Below, piece by piece: positions 42,219 through 50,105 of a stretch of DNA of 64,000 nt. Origin of the DNA: Deltaproteobacteria bacterium. Lineage in GTDB: Bacteria > Desulfobacterota > Desulfobacteria > Desulfobacterales > SpSt-501. The stretch covers positions 43,771-107,770 of the forward strand of contig JACRCN010000079.1 in the NCBI GenBank assembly GCA_016219005.1, read 5' to 3'. The notes beneath the pieces are model-generated. The model had not been told where the DNA came from. It saw nothing but the letters and a program-made list of their open reading frames with translations, and searched no databases. Numbering within the stretch: the stretch's first letter is position 1; each line of letters begins with the position of its first letter. The position numbers and the translations under genes were made by a program.

Positions 42219-42749
42219 ATGGAAAACGAACAGCCTTTGCGGAGTCTTATCACCGCCTTCGCCGGCCATGTCCCCTGCATCGACCCTGAGGCCTATGTGG
42301 ACATTTCGGCCCGGCTCATCGGCCGGGTGAGCCTGGCGGCCGGTGTCACGGTTTGGCCGGGCGCGGTGCTCCGAGCCGACGACGAGGAGATCCGTGTCGG
42401 TCAGGGCAGCGCGGTGTTGGACCTATGCCTGTTGGAGGCACCCAAAGACCACCCGGTGATGGTGGAACCAGGGGCCCTGGTCAGCCACCAGGCCTGCCTG
42501 CACGGGGCGGTGGTGAGGACCGGCGCCCTGGTAGGGATTCGGGCGATCGTGCTGGATGGAGCAGAGGTGGGTGAGGGTGCGCTGGTCGGTGCCGGGGCGT
42601 TAGTTCCGCCGCGCATGCGGGTGCCCGCCGGGGTCCTGGTGCTGGGGATTCCGGCCAAAGTGGTCCGCGAGCTCAACGCAGCCGAGCGCCAGCTGGTGGC
42701 CCGGCAGTTGTCCGACCTTGCGGCCAAGGCCGCCATCTATCGCCGATGA
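42219..42749 (+). CDS. gamma-carbonic-anhydrase-like left-handed beta-helix protein
   Basis: 176-aa hexapeptide-repeat protein of the CaiE/PaaY/gamma-CA group (YVDISARLIGRVSLAAGVTVWPGAVLRADDEEIRVGQGS, VEPGALVSHQACLHGAVVRTGALVGIRAIVLDGAEVGEGALVGAGALVPP). Two of the usual zinc His positions are present in SHQACLHG, but the segment that normally supplies the first His reads LDLCLLEAPKD, so metal binding may be altered. Encoded 50 bp behind the CoA-transferase. Related proteins such as PaaY hydrolyse or edit CoA thioesters. Its stop codon overlaps the start of an IS3 orfA remnant. Confidence 0.75.
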   Translation: MENEQPLRSLITAFAGHVPCIDPEAYVDISARLIGRVSLAAGVTVWPGAVLRADDEEIRVGQGSAVLDLCLLEAPKDHPVMVEPGALVSHQACLHGAVVRTGALVGIRAIVLDGAEVGEGALVGAGALVPPRMRVPAGVLVLGIPAKVVRELNAAERQLVARQLSDLAAKAAIYRR

Positions 42750-42901
42750 GCAAGAAACGCAGATAACACAGCAGCCAATCCAAAGCCAAGGTCACCCTGG
42801 CTGCATTTCAAAACGAGGAAACCACGGCTCAACTGGCTACTCGATTCGGCGTACACCCCACGATGATCTCCGCCTGGAAGCGCCAGCCGCTCTATTTCCG
42901 A
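42746..42901 (+). pseudogene. IS3-family OrfA (transposase helix-turn-helix) remnant
   Basis: The + strand reads MSKKRR, stop, HSSQSKAKVTLAAFQNEETTAQLATRFGVHPTMISAWKRQPLYF. This matches the N-terminal HTH of IS3-type OrfA (KRRxxSPEFKAKVALxALKGExTxAELAxxFGVHPTQIxxWKK). It has a TAA at codon 7 and breaks off after about 50 codons with no OrfB, so it is a dead fragment. Confidence 0.75.
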
Positions 42902-43148
42902 CGCATCACTGCACCGTTCAATCTGTGTAGGCCCTCTCCGCTACCGTGTTGCATCACCCATGGTTCAGTTCATTTCCAGCATTAATCCGATGAAAACCTG
43001 CCGCCTTCCTTCGGAATCAGTGGCCGGAATCATCGGAATGCGGATACGATGTATGTTATTGACATCGGCCCGATGGAGTCAGCCTTTATGCCCTACTTGC
43101 TTTGTGTCCCGCCTTTGGTAGATAAGGGGAAAATTCCTCTGAGGAAAT
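42902..43148. other. non-coding stretch with an IS21-like terminal sequence and the regulator's promoter region
   Basis: No gene is supported. Around 43011-43045 the sequence CGGAATCAGTGGCCGGAATC followed by ATCGGAATGCG resembles the short tandem terminal repeats (GGAATCAGTGGCCGG type) that I recall at the ends of IS21-family elements. No IstA/IstB gene is present. The remainder must contain the promoter of the sigma-54 activator. Confidence 0.35.
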
Positions 43149-44582
43149 ATGATGAAAGCAGCCATTCCGCATAACCAAATCGAGAATCTACGGGATCTTC
43201 TCGCTGCACAGGAGAGCGCCATTAAGTGGCTCCTCAGTATCCTGGACTCTATGAACAACGGGATCCTGATCATGGATGACGCCATGATTGTGCGATACAT
43301 CAATTCCGAATACACGCGCATCACGGGGGTGACTCATGACAAAATCATCGGCGGGCTTCTTCGCGACGTGAGGCCAGGGGCCATCCTGCCGGACGTGGTC
43401 CGAACGGGGAAACCGCTTTCCGGCGTTTTTCGGCGCGAGGGCGACATCGCATATGTGGTGGACCTCGCACCCATCACGCTCGATGGCCGGATAAGGGGGG
43501 GCATCGGCGTCTTTAAGGACATCACGGAGGTGCAAAGGCTTTCGACCGAGCTGAAGAGAATCCAGAAGCAGACCGATCGGCTGAAAAGCCTTGTCCATCA
43601 TGCCTTCCAGGCCAAGCACATTCTGGGCGATATCATCGGTGTCAGCGCGGAGATCCGGAATGTGATCCGGCTGGCGGAGCGATTTGCACAGAGCGGCAAC
43701 GATATCCTGATAACCGGCGAGAGCGGCACAGGCAAGGAAATCGTGGCCCAGGCGATCCACAACGCAAGCGACAGGGCCGCAAGCCCGTTTGTGACCGTGA
43801 ACTGCGCTGCGCTGAGCCCGACCCTTCTGGAAAGCGAGTTGTTCGGCTACATCGAGGGGGCCTTCACTGGTGCACGCAAAGGCGGGAAGATCGGCATGCT
43901 TGAGATCGCCGAGGGCGGGACCATCTTCCTCGATGAAATCGCCGAACTCACAGCGCAGATGCAGGCCCGTTTTCTGAGAGTTCTTCAGGAGCGGACGATC
44001 CGCAGGATAGGCGACACGCAAGAGATCCCTCTCGATATCCGGGTGATTGCCGCCACGAACAAACACATCGGCCGGATGGCCGATGAGGGGCGCTTTCGCT
44101 TCGACCTTTATTACCGCCTTCACGTGCTAAACATCCATATGCCGTCGCTACGCGATCGCCTTGTTGACACACGCGTGCTTGCGGATCATTTCCTCAAGGA
44201 GTGCCGGCAAAAACTGATGAGAGATCTGCATTTTGACCCAGCAGTCTACGACGCATTCGTGAAGCACAACTGGCCCGGCAACGTCCGGGAACTGATTCAC
44301 ACGGTGGAGTTCGCCGCCCAGATATCGGAGGATCCGGTCATCGGGGTTCAGCATCTCCCGAAGATATTGAACCCCGGACCGGAACCAGAATGCTTGAAAC
44401 GGGGCACCCTGGCGGAACTGGTGAAGAATTTCGAGCGCATGGTCATTCTCGGCCGACTGAAATCGCATGGCTCGTCCATCCATCACAAAATCAAAGTCGC
44501 CAGAGAGCTGGGAATCTCAAAGGCAACTCTTTACAACAAAATAAAGAGTCTGGGCATAGGTACAGGTAGTCTCAATAATTAG
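43149..44582 (+). CDS. sigma-54-dependent transcriptional activator, PAS-AAA-HTH
   Basis: Enhancer-binding protein of 477 aa. A PAS domain (about 25-130) is followed by the sigma-54 interaction AAA+ domain with Walker A GESGTGKE (190-197), the GAFTGA loop (237-242) that contacts sigma-54, Walker B GGTIFLDE, and the arginine-finger region. A Fis-type HTH closes it (VARELGISKATLYNKIKSLGI). The PAS suggests a small-molecule or redox signal. A consensus -24/-12 promoter lies 210 bp downstream in front of the cupin-CoA-transferase-TRAP operon, which is the evident target. GAGGAAAT precedes the start. Confidence 0.95.
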   Translation: MMKAAIPHNQIENLRDLLAAQESAIKWLLSILDSMNNGILIMDDAMIVRYINSEYTRITGVTHDKIIGGLLRDVRPGAILPDVVRTGKPLSGVFRREGDIAYVVDLAPITLDGRIRGGIGVFKDITEVQRLSTELKRIQKQTDRLKSLVHHAFQAKHILGDIIGVSAEIRNVIRLAERFAQSGNDILITGESGTGKEIVAQAIHNASDRAASPFVTVNCAALSPTLLESELFGYIEGAFTGARKGGKIGMLEIAEGGTIFLDEIAELTAQMQARFLRVLQERTIRRIGDTQEIPLDIRVIAATNKHIGRMADEGRFRFDLYYRLHVLNIHMPSLRDRLVDTRVLADHFLKECRQKLMRDLHFDPAVYDAFVKHNWPGNVRELIHTVEFAAQISEDPVIGVQHLPKILNPGPEPECLKRGTLAELVKNFERMVILGRLKSHGSSIHHKIKVARELGISKATLYNKIKSLGIGTGSLNN

Positions 44583-44791
44583 AATTTTACTCAATCAAGT
44601 CTAAATTTTTGGATTATAAGCCGTATCAATAAGTTCGCCTCAATTATGCCTCTCGCCTGGTACCATCCCGTCTAACTTTCTGGAATGAATGCCTCCAATC
44701 TGGAACTGAAGGATTTGGGGCTTATTAATTAACTCATTGTAAATATTTATTTTATTAGAAAATGCAGGCACGCCGAATCCCCCCGCCCGGA
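44583..44791. promoter_or_regulatory. AT-rich region upstream of the sigma-54 promoter, probable enhancer (UAS) region
   Basis: About 210 bp, much more AT-rich than its neighbours, between the activator gene and its likely target promoter. Enhancer sites for sigma-54 activators normally lie 80-200 bp upstream of the promoter. TTCTGGAAT and ATCTGGAACTG segments (about 44678-44710) are similar to each other but no convincing long dyad was found. Confidence 0.35.
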
Positions 44792-44806
44792 TGGCACACC
44801 TCTTGC
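44792..44806 (+). promoter_or_regulatory. sigma-54 (-24/-12) promoter
   Basis: TGGCAC-ACCTC-TTGC matches the sigma-54 consensus TGGCAC-N5-TTGC at every conserved base, with GG and GC spaced by exactly 10 bases. Transcription would start near 44817, about 30 nt before the cupin gene's ATG. The adjacent gene is a sigma-54 activator. Confidence 0.88.
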
Positions 44807-44848
44807 GTGACAGTGCCGCAGTTCGGGATCTGAGAAAACGGGAAGCAT

Positions 44849-45226
44849 ATGGAAAACAAGTATTTCATAAAACCCCAAGAGGTACCGCCCTACATCCCAA
44901 GGAATCATGTCGGTACGGAAAACAGGAGGCTTGTCGGGAGCCAGAACGGCGCCGAAAAGCTGGAGGTAATACTCGGCGTGCTTCAAAAAGGCCCCGGCGC
45001 TCTGCCCCACGCGCATCCGGGCATGGAACAGGTCTGTTACATGCTGCAGGGGCGCGCGCAGGTCGAAGTAGCCGGGTATAAACGGGAAATCGGTCCCGGC
45101 GAGTGCGTGTTCTTCCCAGCCTCGGAACCCCATGTTTTCGCCGTCGTGAGCGATGAGCCGGTGAAACTCTTAGTGATCTACTCACCGCCCTACAACGAGA
45201 GCCCTGCACAAGCGGTCCTCGCCTAA
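44849..45226 (+). CDS. small cupin-domain protein
   Basis: 125-aa single-domain cupin: PHAHPGMEQVCYMLQGRAQVEVAGYKREIGPGECVFFPASEPHVFAV. Metal ligands are recognisable as His/His/Glu in motif 1 (HAHPGMEQ, the Glu being in GMEQ) and His in motif 2 (EPHVF). First gene of the sigma-54-driven operon, 31 bp before the CoA-transferase gene. May be a small-molecule-binding or isomerase/dioxygenase-like protein; the reaction is unknown. Confidence 0.85.
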   Translation: MENKYFIKPQEVPPYIPRNHVGTENRRLVGSQNGAEKLEVILGVLQKGPGALPHAHPGMEQVCYMLQGRAQVEVAGYKREIGPGECVFFPASEPHVFAVVSDEPVKLLVIYSPPYNESPAQAVLA

Positions 45227-45257
45227 GGGGTAGGCGGGGCGAACGAGGAGCAAGACC

Positions 45258-46505
45258 ATGGCGGACGAGATGATGCGCAGTGCACTCGAGGGGATTCGCG
45301 TCGTGGACCTCACGACCATCGTGATGGGCCCATACGCCACCCAGATTCTCGGCGATTTCGGCGCGGACGTAATCAAGGTGGAGGCGCCCCCATATGGTGA
45401 CCCCATGCGCTTCGTGGGCCCCTCGCGCACAAAAGGCATGGGGCCGATCTTTCTACAGCACAACCGCAACAAGCGAAGCATCGTTCTGGATCTCAAGAAG
45501 CGCGAAGGACTTGAGGCCATGCTGCGCCTCTGCCGCACGGCTGATGTGGTTGCCTATAACATCCGACCCCAGGCCATGGAGCGCCTGGGGTTGGGTTACA
45601 AAGATATCAGCAAGGTTAACGCCGGGGTGATCTACGCCGGCATGTTCGGTTTCGGCCGCAGCGGTCCCTACGCGGCTAAGCCCGCCTACGACGACCTCAT
45701 CCAGGGACTGAGCGGCTACTCCGCAACGTTTGCGAAAGTCTCGGGCAACGTGCCGCGCTACTTCCCCGTCAACTTCTGCGATCGCACGACGGCGATTTAT
45801 GCCATGGGCGCCGTCATGGCAGCCCTTTTTCTCAGAAAGCGCACAGGCGAGGGCCAATCGATCGACATTCCGATGTTCGAGACGATGGCCCAGTTCATCC
45901 TGAGCGACAACCTTTACGGCGAGACCTTCATTCCCAGCCTCGGGCCTACAGGTTATGGCCGCATCCTGGCGCCCGAGCGCATGCCCTTTGCGACGAAGGA
46001 CGGCTATGTCTGCTCGGTTATCTATAACGACAAGCACTGGGAGACCTTCTTTAGGCTATCGGGCAAGGCGGATGTCTTCCAATCCACTCCGCAGTTCCGG
46101 ACGATGGCGGGCCGCACCCAATGCATCAACGAGCTCTACGGTTTCGCGGGAGAGGTCTTCAAGTCACGCACCACGGCCGAATGGATAGACATTCTGACGG
46201 CCGCGGATATTCCCGTTGCCCCGATGCATACCCTAGATTCGTTGCTGCAGGACCCCCATCTTCTCGCTACGGATTTCTACCAGGTCGTGGAGCATGCGAG
46301 TGAGGGTACGATCCGCCTCATGCGCTCGCCCACCGAGTGGTCCGCGACACCTCCGACGATCCGGCGGCTGCCTCCCCGCATCGGGGAGCAAAGCATGGAG
46401 ATCCTTGGGGAGTTGGGCTACAGCCAGGAAGAGATTGCCGATTTTTTCCGTTCCGGCGTATCGGTCTCATCCGATCCGGCGGAAGCATCACCGAAAACAA
46501 AATAG
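45258..46505 (+). CDS. CaiB/BaiF family (type III) CoA-transferase
   Basis: Transfers CoA between carboxylic acids. The 415 residues show the family start LEGIRVVDLTTIVMGPYATQILGDFGADVIKVEAPPYGDPMR, NRNKRSIVLDLKKREG, VIYAGMFGFGRSGPYAAKPAYDDLIQGLSGY with the catalytic Asp in YDD, and the terminal ELGYSQEEIADF. Second gene of the sigma-54 operon with a TRAP importer, so it probably activates the imported carboxylate to its CoA ester. GAGGAGCAAGACC precedes the ATG. Confidence 0.92.
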   Translation: MADEMMRSALEGIRVVDLTTIVMGPYATQILGDFGADVIKVEAPPYGDPMRFVGPSRTKGMGPIFLQHNRNKRSIVLDLKKREGLEAMLRLCRTADVVAYNIRPQAMERLGLGYKDISKVNAGVIYAGMFGFGRSGPYAAKPAYDDLIQGLSGYSATFAKVSGNVPRYFPVNFCDRTTAIYAMGAVMAALFLRKRTGEGQSIDIPMFETMAQFILSDNLYGETFIPSLGPTGYGRILAPERMPFATKDGYVCSVIYNDKHWETFFRLSGKADVFQSTPQFRTMAGRTQCINELYGFAGEVFKSRTTAEWIDILTAADIPVAPMHTLDSLLQDPHLLATDFYQVVEHASEGTIRLMRSPTEWSATPPTIRRLPPRIGEQSMEILGELGYSQEEIADFFRSGVSVSSDPAEASPKTK

Positions 46506-46509
46506 AACA

Positions 46510-46700
46510 GGGGAGCAATCAAGAAAAAGCCTGCGCGCTTGGGGATCACCGTTTTCATCATGGTCATGGCTCCTGTGTCGTGGATCCCGGGATTCTATCC
46601 GGAGGCCGCAGCGCAGAAAACCATTCAGATCAAAGTGGCCGATGGCCTTCCCGGAGATCGCGCTCTGGCTGCCATCGCTCATGAATTAACGCGGGGTCGC
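46510..46700 (+). pseudogene. remnant of an exported-protein gene ahead of dctP
   Basis: The + strand in one frame reads KKPARLGITVFIMVMAPVSW, then a Pro/Ala stretch to AAAQKTIQIKVADGLPGDRALAA. This looks like a basic n-region, a hydrophobic core and an AxA-Q cleavage site followed by about 20 mature residues before it runs into a 14-bp palindrome (GGGGTCGCGACCCC, 46693-46706). It has no ATG at the expected position and no continuation. Likely the 5' stub of a lost binding protein. Confidence 0.4.
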
Positions 46701-46735
46701 GACCCCCGCAGAAACGAAAAAGGAGGTTCCCCCTT

Positions 46736-47758
46736 ATGAAATGCAAAATCGCCATGAAAACAACCGGGCTCGTCCTGCTGGCTTGTACCCTGCTGCTCGC
46801 CTTCGCGGCGCCTCACGCCGCGGCCCAGCAACGAATCCTGAGATTGGCGGCCATCCAGCCGCTGGATCACGACCTCACGCAGGCATGCCTGCACATGGCC
46901 CAGCTTGTCGGAGAGCGCTCCAATGGTCGTCTAAAGATCGAGGTCTACCCGGCGGGTCAGCTTTTCAATGACAAAGACATGCCCAAGGCCCTGCCTTCAG
47001 GAGCCGTCGATCTGGCTCAGGTCACGACGGGCATCTGGGTCGGCCTTGTCCCGGCGCTCGGAATCATCGAGCTGCCTTTCCTCTTCAAGGACATGGACCA
47101 CGTCACCCGGACTTTCGATGATCCCGTTTTTCGGCAGATCCTGGACGATGAAATGGCGAAGAAGGGGATAAAGCTCCTTTTCCGCCAGACCTGGGGCTAT
47201 TCCTTCGGCTACGCCTCAAAAGAACCGCTCCACAAGATCGAGGAGTTCAAGGGCAAACGGATCCGGGCCCATGGCGAGATGCCGGCGGAGATCATCAAGT
47301 CGCTCGGCGCAGCACCCGTCTTCATGGGCACGGGCGACGTCTACCTCGGCCTTCAGCGTGGGACCATCGACGGCGTGAATACGGCCCCCTGCCTCGCCTG
47401 GGACAAGAAGTATTACGAGGTCATCCGGCACTTCCAGCATCTTCCGGCCGCCGACCTCATGTCGCCGCCGATCGTCTTAATGAGCATGAAAACATGGAAC
47501 GACTTGGCTGCCGACCTGCAGAAGATCATTGTCGCCGCGGCGCAAGACACCGAAGCCTGGAGCTTGAAGCTCTCGAATGAGCGGTCGATGCAGTGCGCAA
47601 AATCGCTCCAAGAAAAGAAAGTGCAAGTCTACAACGTTCCTGACGAGGAACGGCAGCGCTGGGCCAAGGCATGCAGCCACATCATCAAGCAGTACGTAGA
47701 CAGGAACGGCGAGGTGGGAAAGAAACTAGTCGCGGAAGTGGAACGGAACCGGGAATAA
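46736..47758 (+). CDS. dctP: TRAP transporter solute-binding protein DctP
   Basis: Periplasmic binding subunit of 340 aa. The signal peptide is TTGLVLLACTLLLAFAAPHAAAQ. The DctP fold follows: LTQACLHMAQLVGERSNGRLKIEVYPAGQL, LPSGAVDLAQVTTGIWVGLVPALGIIELPFLF, and IEEFKGKRIRAHGEMPAEIIKSLGAAPVFMGTGDVYLGLQRGTIDGVNTAP with the carboxylate-clamping Arg. An AAAGGAGG site precedes the ATG. Likely ligand is an organic acid processed by the CoA-transferase upstream. Confidence 0.94.
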   Translation: MKCKIAMKTTGLVLLACTLLLAFAAPHAAAQQRILRLAAIQPLDHDLTQACLHMAQLVGERSNGRLKIEVYPAGQLFNDKDMPKALPSGAVDLAQVTTGIWVGLVPALGIIELPFLFKDMDHVTRTFDDPVFRQILDDEMAKKGIKLLFRQTWGYSFGYASKEPLHKIEEFKGKRIRAHGEMPAEIIKSLGAAPVFMGTGDVYLGLQRGTIDGVNTAPCLAWDKKYYEVIRHFQHLPAADLMSPPIVLMSMKTWNDLAADLQKIIVAAAQDTEAWSLKLSNERSMQCAKSLQEKKVQVYNVPDEERQRWAKACSHIIKQYVDRNGEVGKKLVAEVERNRE

Positions 47759-47819
47759 TCTTACGTGGATGCGGCTCAGTTCAATAGAGCTGCCGCGCCC
47801 ATCTTCCAACGGTGAACAA

Positions 47820-49715
47820 ATGGAAACACAATCCGCGCCCGCCAGACACGCTTCCCCGATCGACCGTGCCATGGACGGGTTCGGGTTGCTCGGCGGCATA
47901 CTGATCCTCATCAACTCTGGATTCATCACTTACGAGGTCGTGAGCCGATACGTTTTCAATGCCCCCACGATCTGGGTGATGGAAGTGAGCATCTATATGA
48001 CGATGCTCAGCGGCTTTATATCCCTGGCTTACGCTCTGAAGGAACACGCCCATGTCAAGGTGGACTTTGTCACGGTTCACCTGGAGAGCCGGACGGCTGT
48101 CGCAGTCGAGATTCTCGCCTCCCTTCTGGCCATTGTCTTCGTTATCATCCTGACCTGGGAAGGGCTTCAGATGGCCGTAAAGACGTTCGACGTGGGCGAG
48201 CACTCCCCGACGCTCCTTCGGGTGCCCACGTGGATCCCGCAATCGTTCATCCCATTCGGGGCCCTTCTTCTCCTGTTGCAGTATGTCCGCCAACTAAAAG
48301 AGCTGATCAGAAAATGGGGCTCGGCGGATACGCCCGCACATGCATCCGCATCGGCCCTGAAGGGCCCGCTGGCTGTGGCCTTCATCTTCGCCGGCATTTT
48401 CCTGGGCGTTTACCTACTGCGGGTCCACTTGTATTCCGGGCTCCTCTTGCTCTTTACGACCCTGCTCATCTGCGGCCTCCCCGTGGCCTTCGCCCTAAGC
48501 CTTTTCGGGCTTTGCGGCCTTTACATGCTCTTCGGTGGGGCGCCGATGCTCGTCCAGGTGCCGATCATCGCTTACGCCACCATGGATAGCTTCGTCATGG
48601 TCGCGTTGCCGCTATTTATTCTTGGTGCCAGCATTCTGCGCATGGGAAATGTGGCCCCGAAGATCTTCGCCTTCGCTAACGTGCTGGTGCGCCATCTCCC
48701 CGGCGGTCTGGGAATCGCCTCGGTTATCTTCTGTGCTCTCTTTGCCGCCATGACGGGCTCGAGCGTCGCGGTCGCCTCGGCACTGTCGCTCATCGCTCTT
48801 CCGGAGCTTTTAAAGCGAGGATACAACCGCGAAATGTCGATCGGGCTTCTTGCGGCGGGCGGAACCTTGGGAATCCTCTTTCCTCCGAGCGTCGCCTTGA
48901 TGCTCTACGGCGCCATGACGAACGAGTCCATCGGATACCTCTTCATCGCGGGTGTCATCCCTGGGCTCATCCTCTCGCTCCTGTTCTGTGCTTACATCGC
49001 CTGGAAAGCGGGGCGGGACCCCGGCGTGATCCGGGAATCCCGGGCGGGGGTCCGGGAAATATTTGAAACGGCTTGGAAGGCATCGGGCGGGTTGGGGACC
49101 ATTGTCATCATCATGGGCGGGATCTACTCGGGCGTTTTCACTCCCACGGAATCCGGCGGGATCGCCTGCTTTTACAGTGTCATCATCTGTGCTCTCGTAT
49201 ACCGGACGCTTTCGCTGGGCAGGCTCAGAGACGCGCTCATGGAAGGCGCCCGTATCAACGCCATGATCATGATGATCATCATTGGAGCAAACCTCACACA
49301 ACAGATCATCCTCATGACGCAGATCCCCCAGAATGTGCTTGCCGCCGTGCAGGCCATGCAGGTCGCCCCCTGGGTGATCATTCTCGCGATCAACGTGTTT
49401 CTTTTCGCCCTGGGAATGCCTCTCGAGGCGATCTCGATTTTGGTCATCACGCTGCCGATCCTCTACCCCCTCGTCACCGGCCTCGGGTTCAGCGGACTGT
49501 GGTTTGCCGTCATCATGGTGATCAACATGGAAATGGCGCTGATCTCGCCCCCCGAAGGCCTGAACTTGTTCATCCTTCAGAATCTCGCGAAGGCAACGGC
49601 GGCCGAGGTCACGCGCGGCGTGATTCCCTTTATCGCCATCATGATCTTGTTCCTGATCATAGTCTGGACGTTTCCGGAACTTTCCACATGGCTTCCGGCG
49701 CTGATGGCCGACTGA
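47820..49715 (+). CDS. dctQM: TRAP transporter permease, fused DctQ-DctM
   Basis: 631 residues from ATG 47820 (GGTGAACAA site); an earlier in-frame ATG at 47769 adds 17 residues. The N-terminal part (about 15-175) is the four-span DctQ (YEVVSRYVFNAPTIWVMEVSIYMTML). The rest is the DctM channel (AMTGSSVAVASALSLIALPELLKRGYNREMSIGLLAAGGTLGILFPPSVALMLYGAMT; MIIIGANLTQQIILMTQIPQNV; EMALISPPEGLNLFILQ). Works with DctP to import the acid using an ion gradient. Last gene of the sigma-54 operon. Confidence 0.94.
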   Translation: METQSAPARHASPIDRAMDGFGLLGGILILINSGFITYEVVSRYVFNAPTIWVMEVSIYMTMLSGFISLAYALKEHAHVKVDFVTVHLESRTAVAVEILASLLAIVFVIILTWEGLQMAVKTFDVGEHSPTLLRVPTWIPQSFIPFGALLLLLQYVRQLKELIRKWGSADTPAHASASALKGPLAVAFIFAGIFLGVYLLRVHLYSGLLLLFTTLLICGLPVAFALSLFGLCGLYMLFGGAPMLVQVPIIAYATMDSFVMVALPLFILGASILRMGNVAPKIFAFANVLVRHLPGGLGIASVIFCALFAAMTGSSVAVASALSLIALPELLKRGYNREMSIGLLAAGGTLGILFPPSVALMLYGAMTNESIGYLFIAGVIPGLILSLLFCAYIAWKAGRDPGVIRESRAGVREIFETAWKASGGLGTIVIIMGGIYSGVFTPTESGGIACFYSVIICALVYRTLSLGRLRDALMEGARINAMIMMIIIGANLTQQIILMTQIPQNVLAAVQAMQVAPWVIILAINVFLFALGMPLEAISILVITLPILYPLVTGLGFSGLWFAVIMVINMEMALISPPEGLNLFILQNLAKATAAEVTRGVIPFIAIMILFLIIVWTFPELSTWLPALMAD

Positions 49716-49763
49716 GGGGCGGCCCATGATTTACGCCCATGACCGTGCCCTTGCTCAGAATAA

Positions 49764-49906
49764 CGGATGCCGGCCTTGACCAGAGCGGCGACCGTCTCTT
49801 TCATCATCGGCATGGTGGTGGTGAGCAGGGCGGAAAGAGCGAGAATGTTGGCGCTCCTGGCCTTGAGCTCGTTCACGAATTTATCCGGCGCCACATCCAC
49901 GCCAGA
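49764..49906 (-). pseudogene. fragment of a B12-binding corrinoid methyltransferase protein
   Basis: On the minus strand, SGVDVAPDKFVNELKARSANILALSALLTTTMPMMKETVAALVKAGIR matches the middle of MttC/MtaC/MtgC-type corrinoid proteins (GVDVPPEKFVEAVKEHKPDIVGLSALLTTTM...MKETI..L..AG). Neither the N-terminal helical domain nor the DxHxxG motif nor the C-terminus is present, so only about 48 codons survive. It is joined directly to the PrpD fragment in a different frame. Confidence 0.75.
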
Positions 49907-50105
49907 TGAATTTCTCTTTGAGTTCACTGTCGCTGGGCAGCGTGTCCGGCGCTTGCCAATGCGCTTCCACGGCGCCGGAGTCGTACCGTTTGCCGTCGCG
50001 GGTCGTGATCGCAACGGCGGCAATGGCCTTGGCCGGGAAGCGGGAGTCGAAATCCGGTTCGACTTCGACCTCTCGGAGAAACGATGCGAGTTTATCGGCC
50101 GTCGA
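49907..50105 (-). pseudogene. C-terminal fragment of a second MmgE/PrpD gene
   Basis: Minus-strand reading (A)DKLASFLREVEVEPDFDSRFPAKAIAAVAITTRDGKRYDSGAVEAHWQAPDTLPSDSELKEKF parallels VATEIEPDHEAAFPGKTYAEVVIATATGERLSSGRMEPRWEPPGTLPSDAELEGKF in the intact PrpD protein encoded at 51055-52407. It is only about 65 codons long and ends where the corrinoid fragment begins. It is a diverged partial duplicate rather than a recent copy. Confidence 0.7.
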
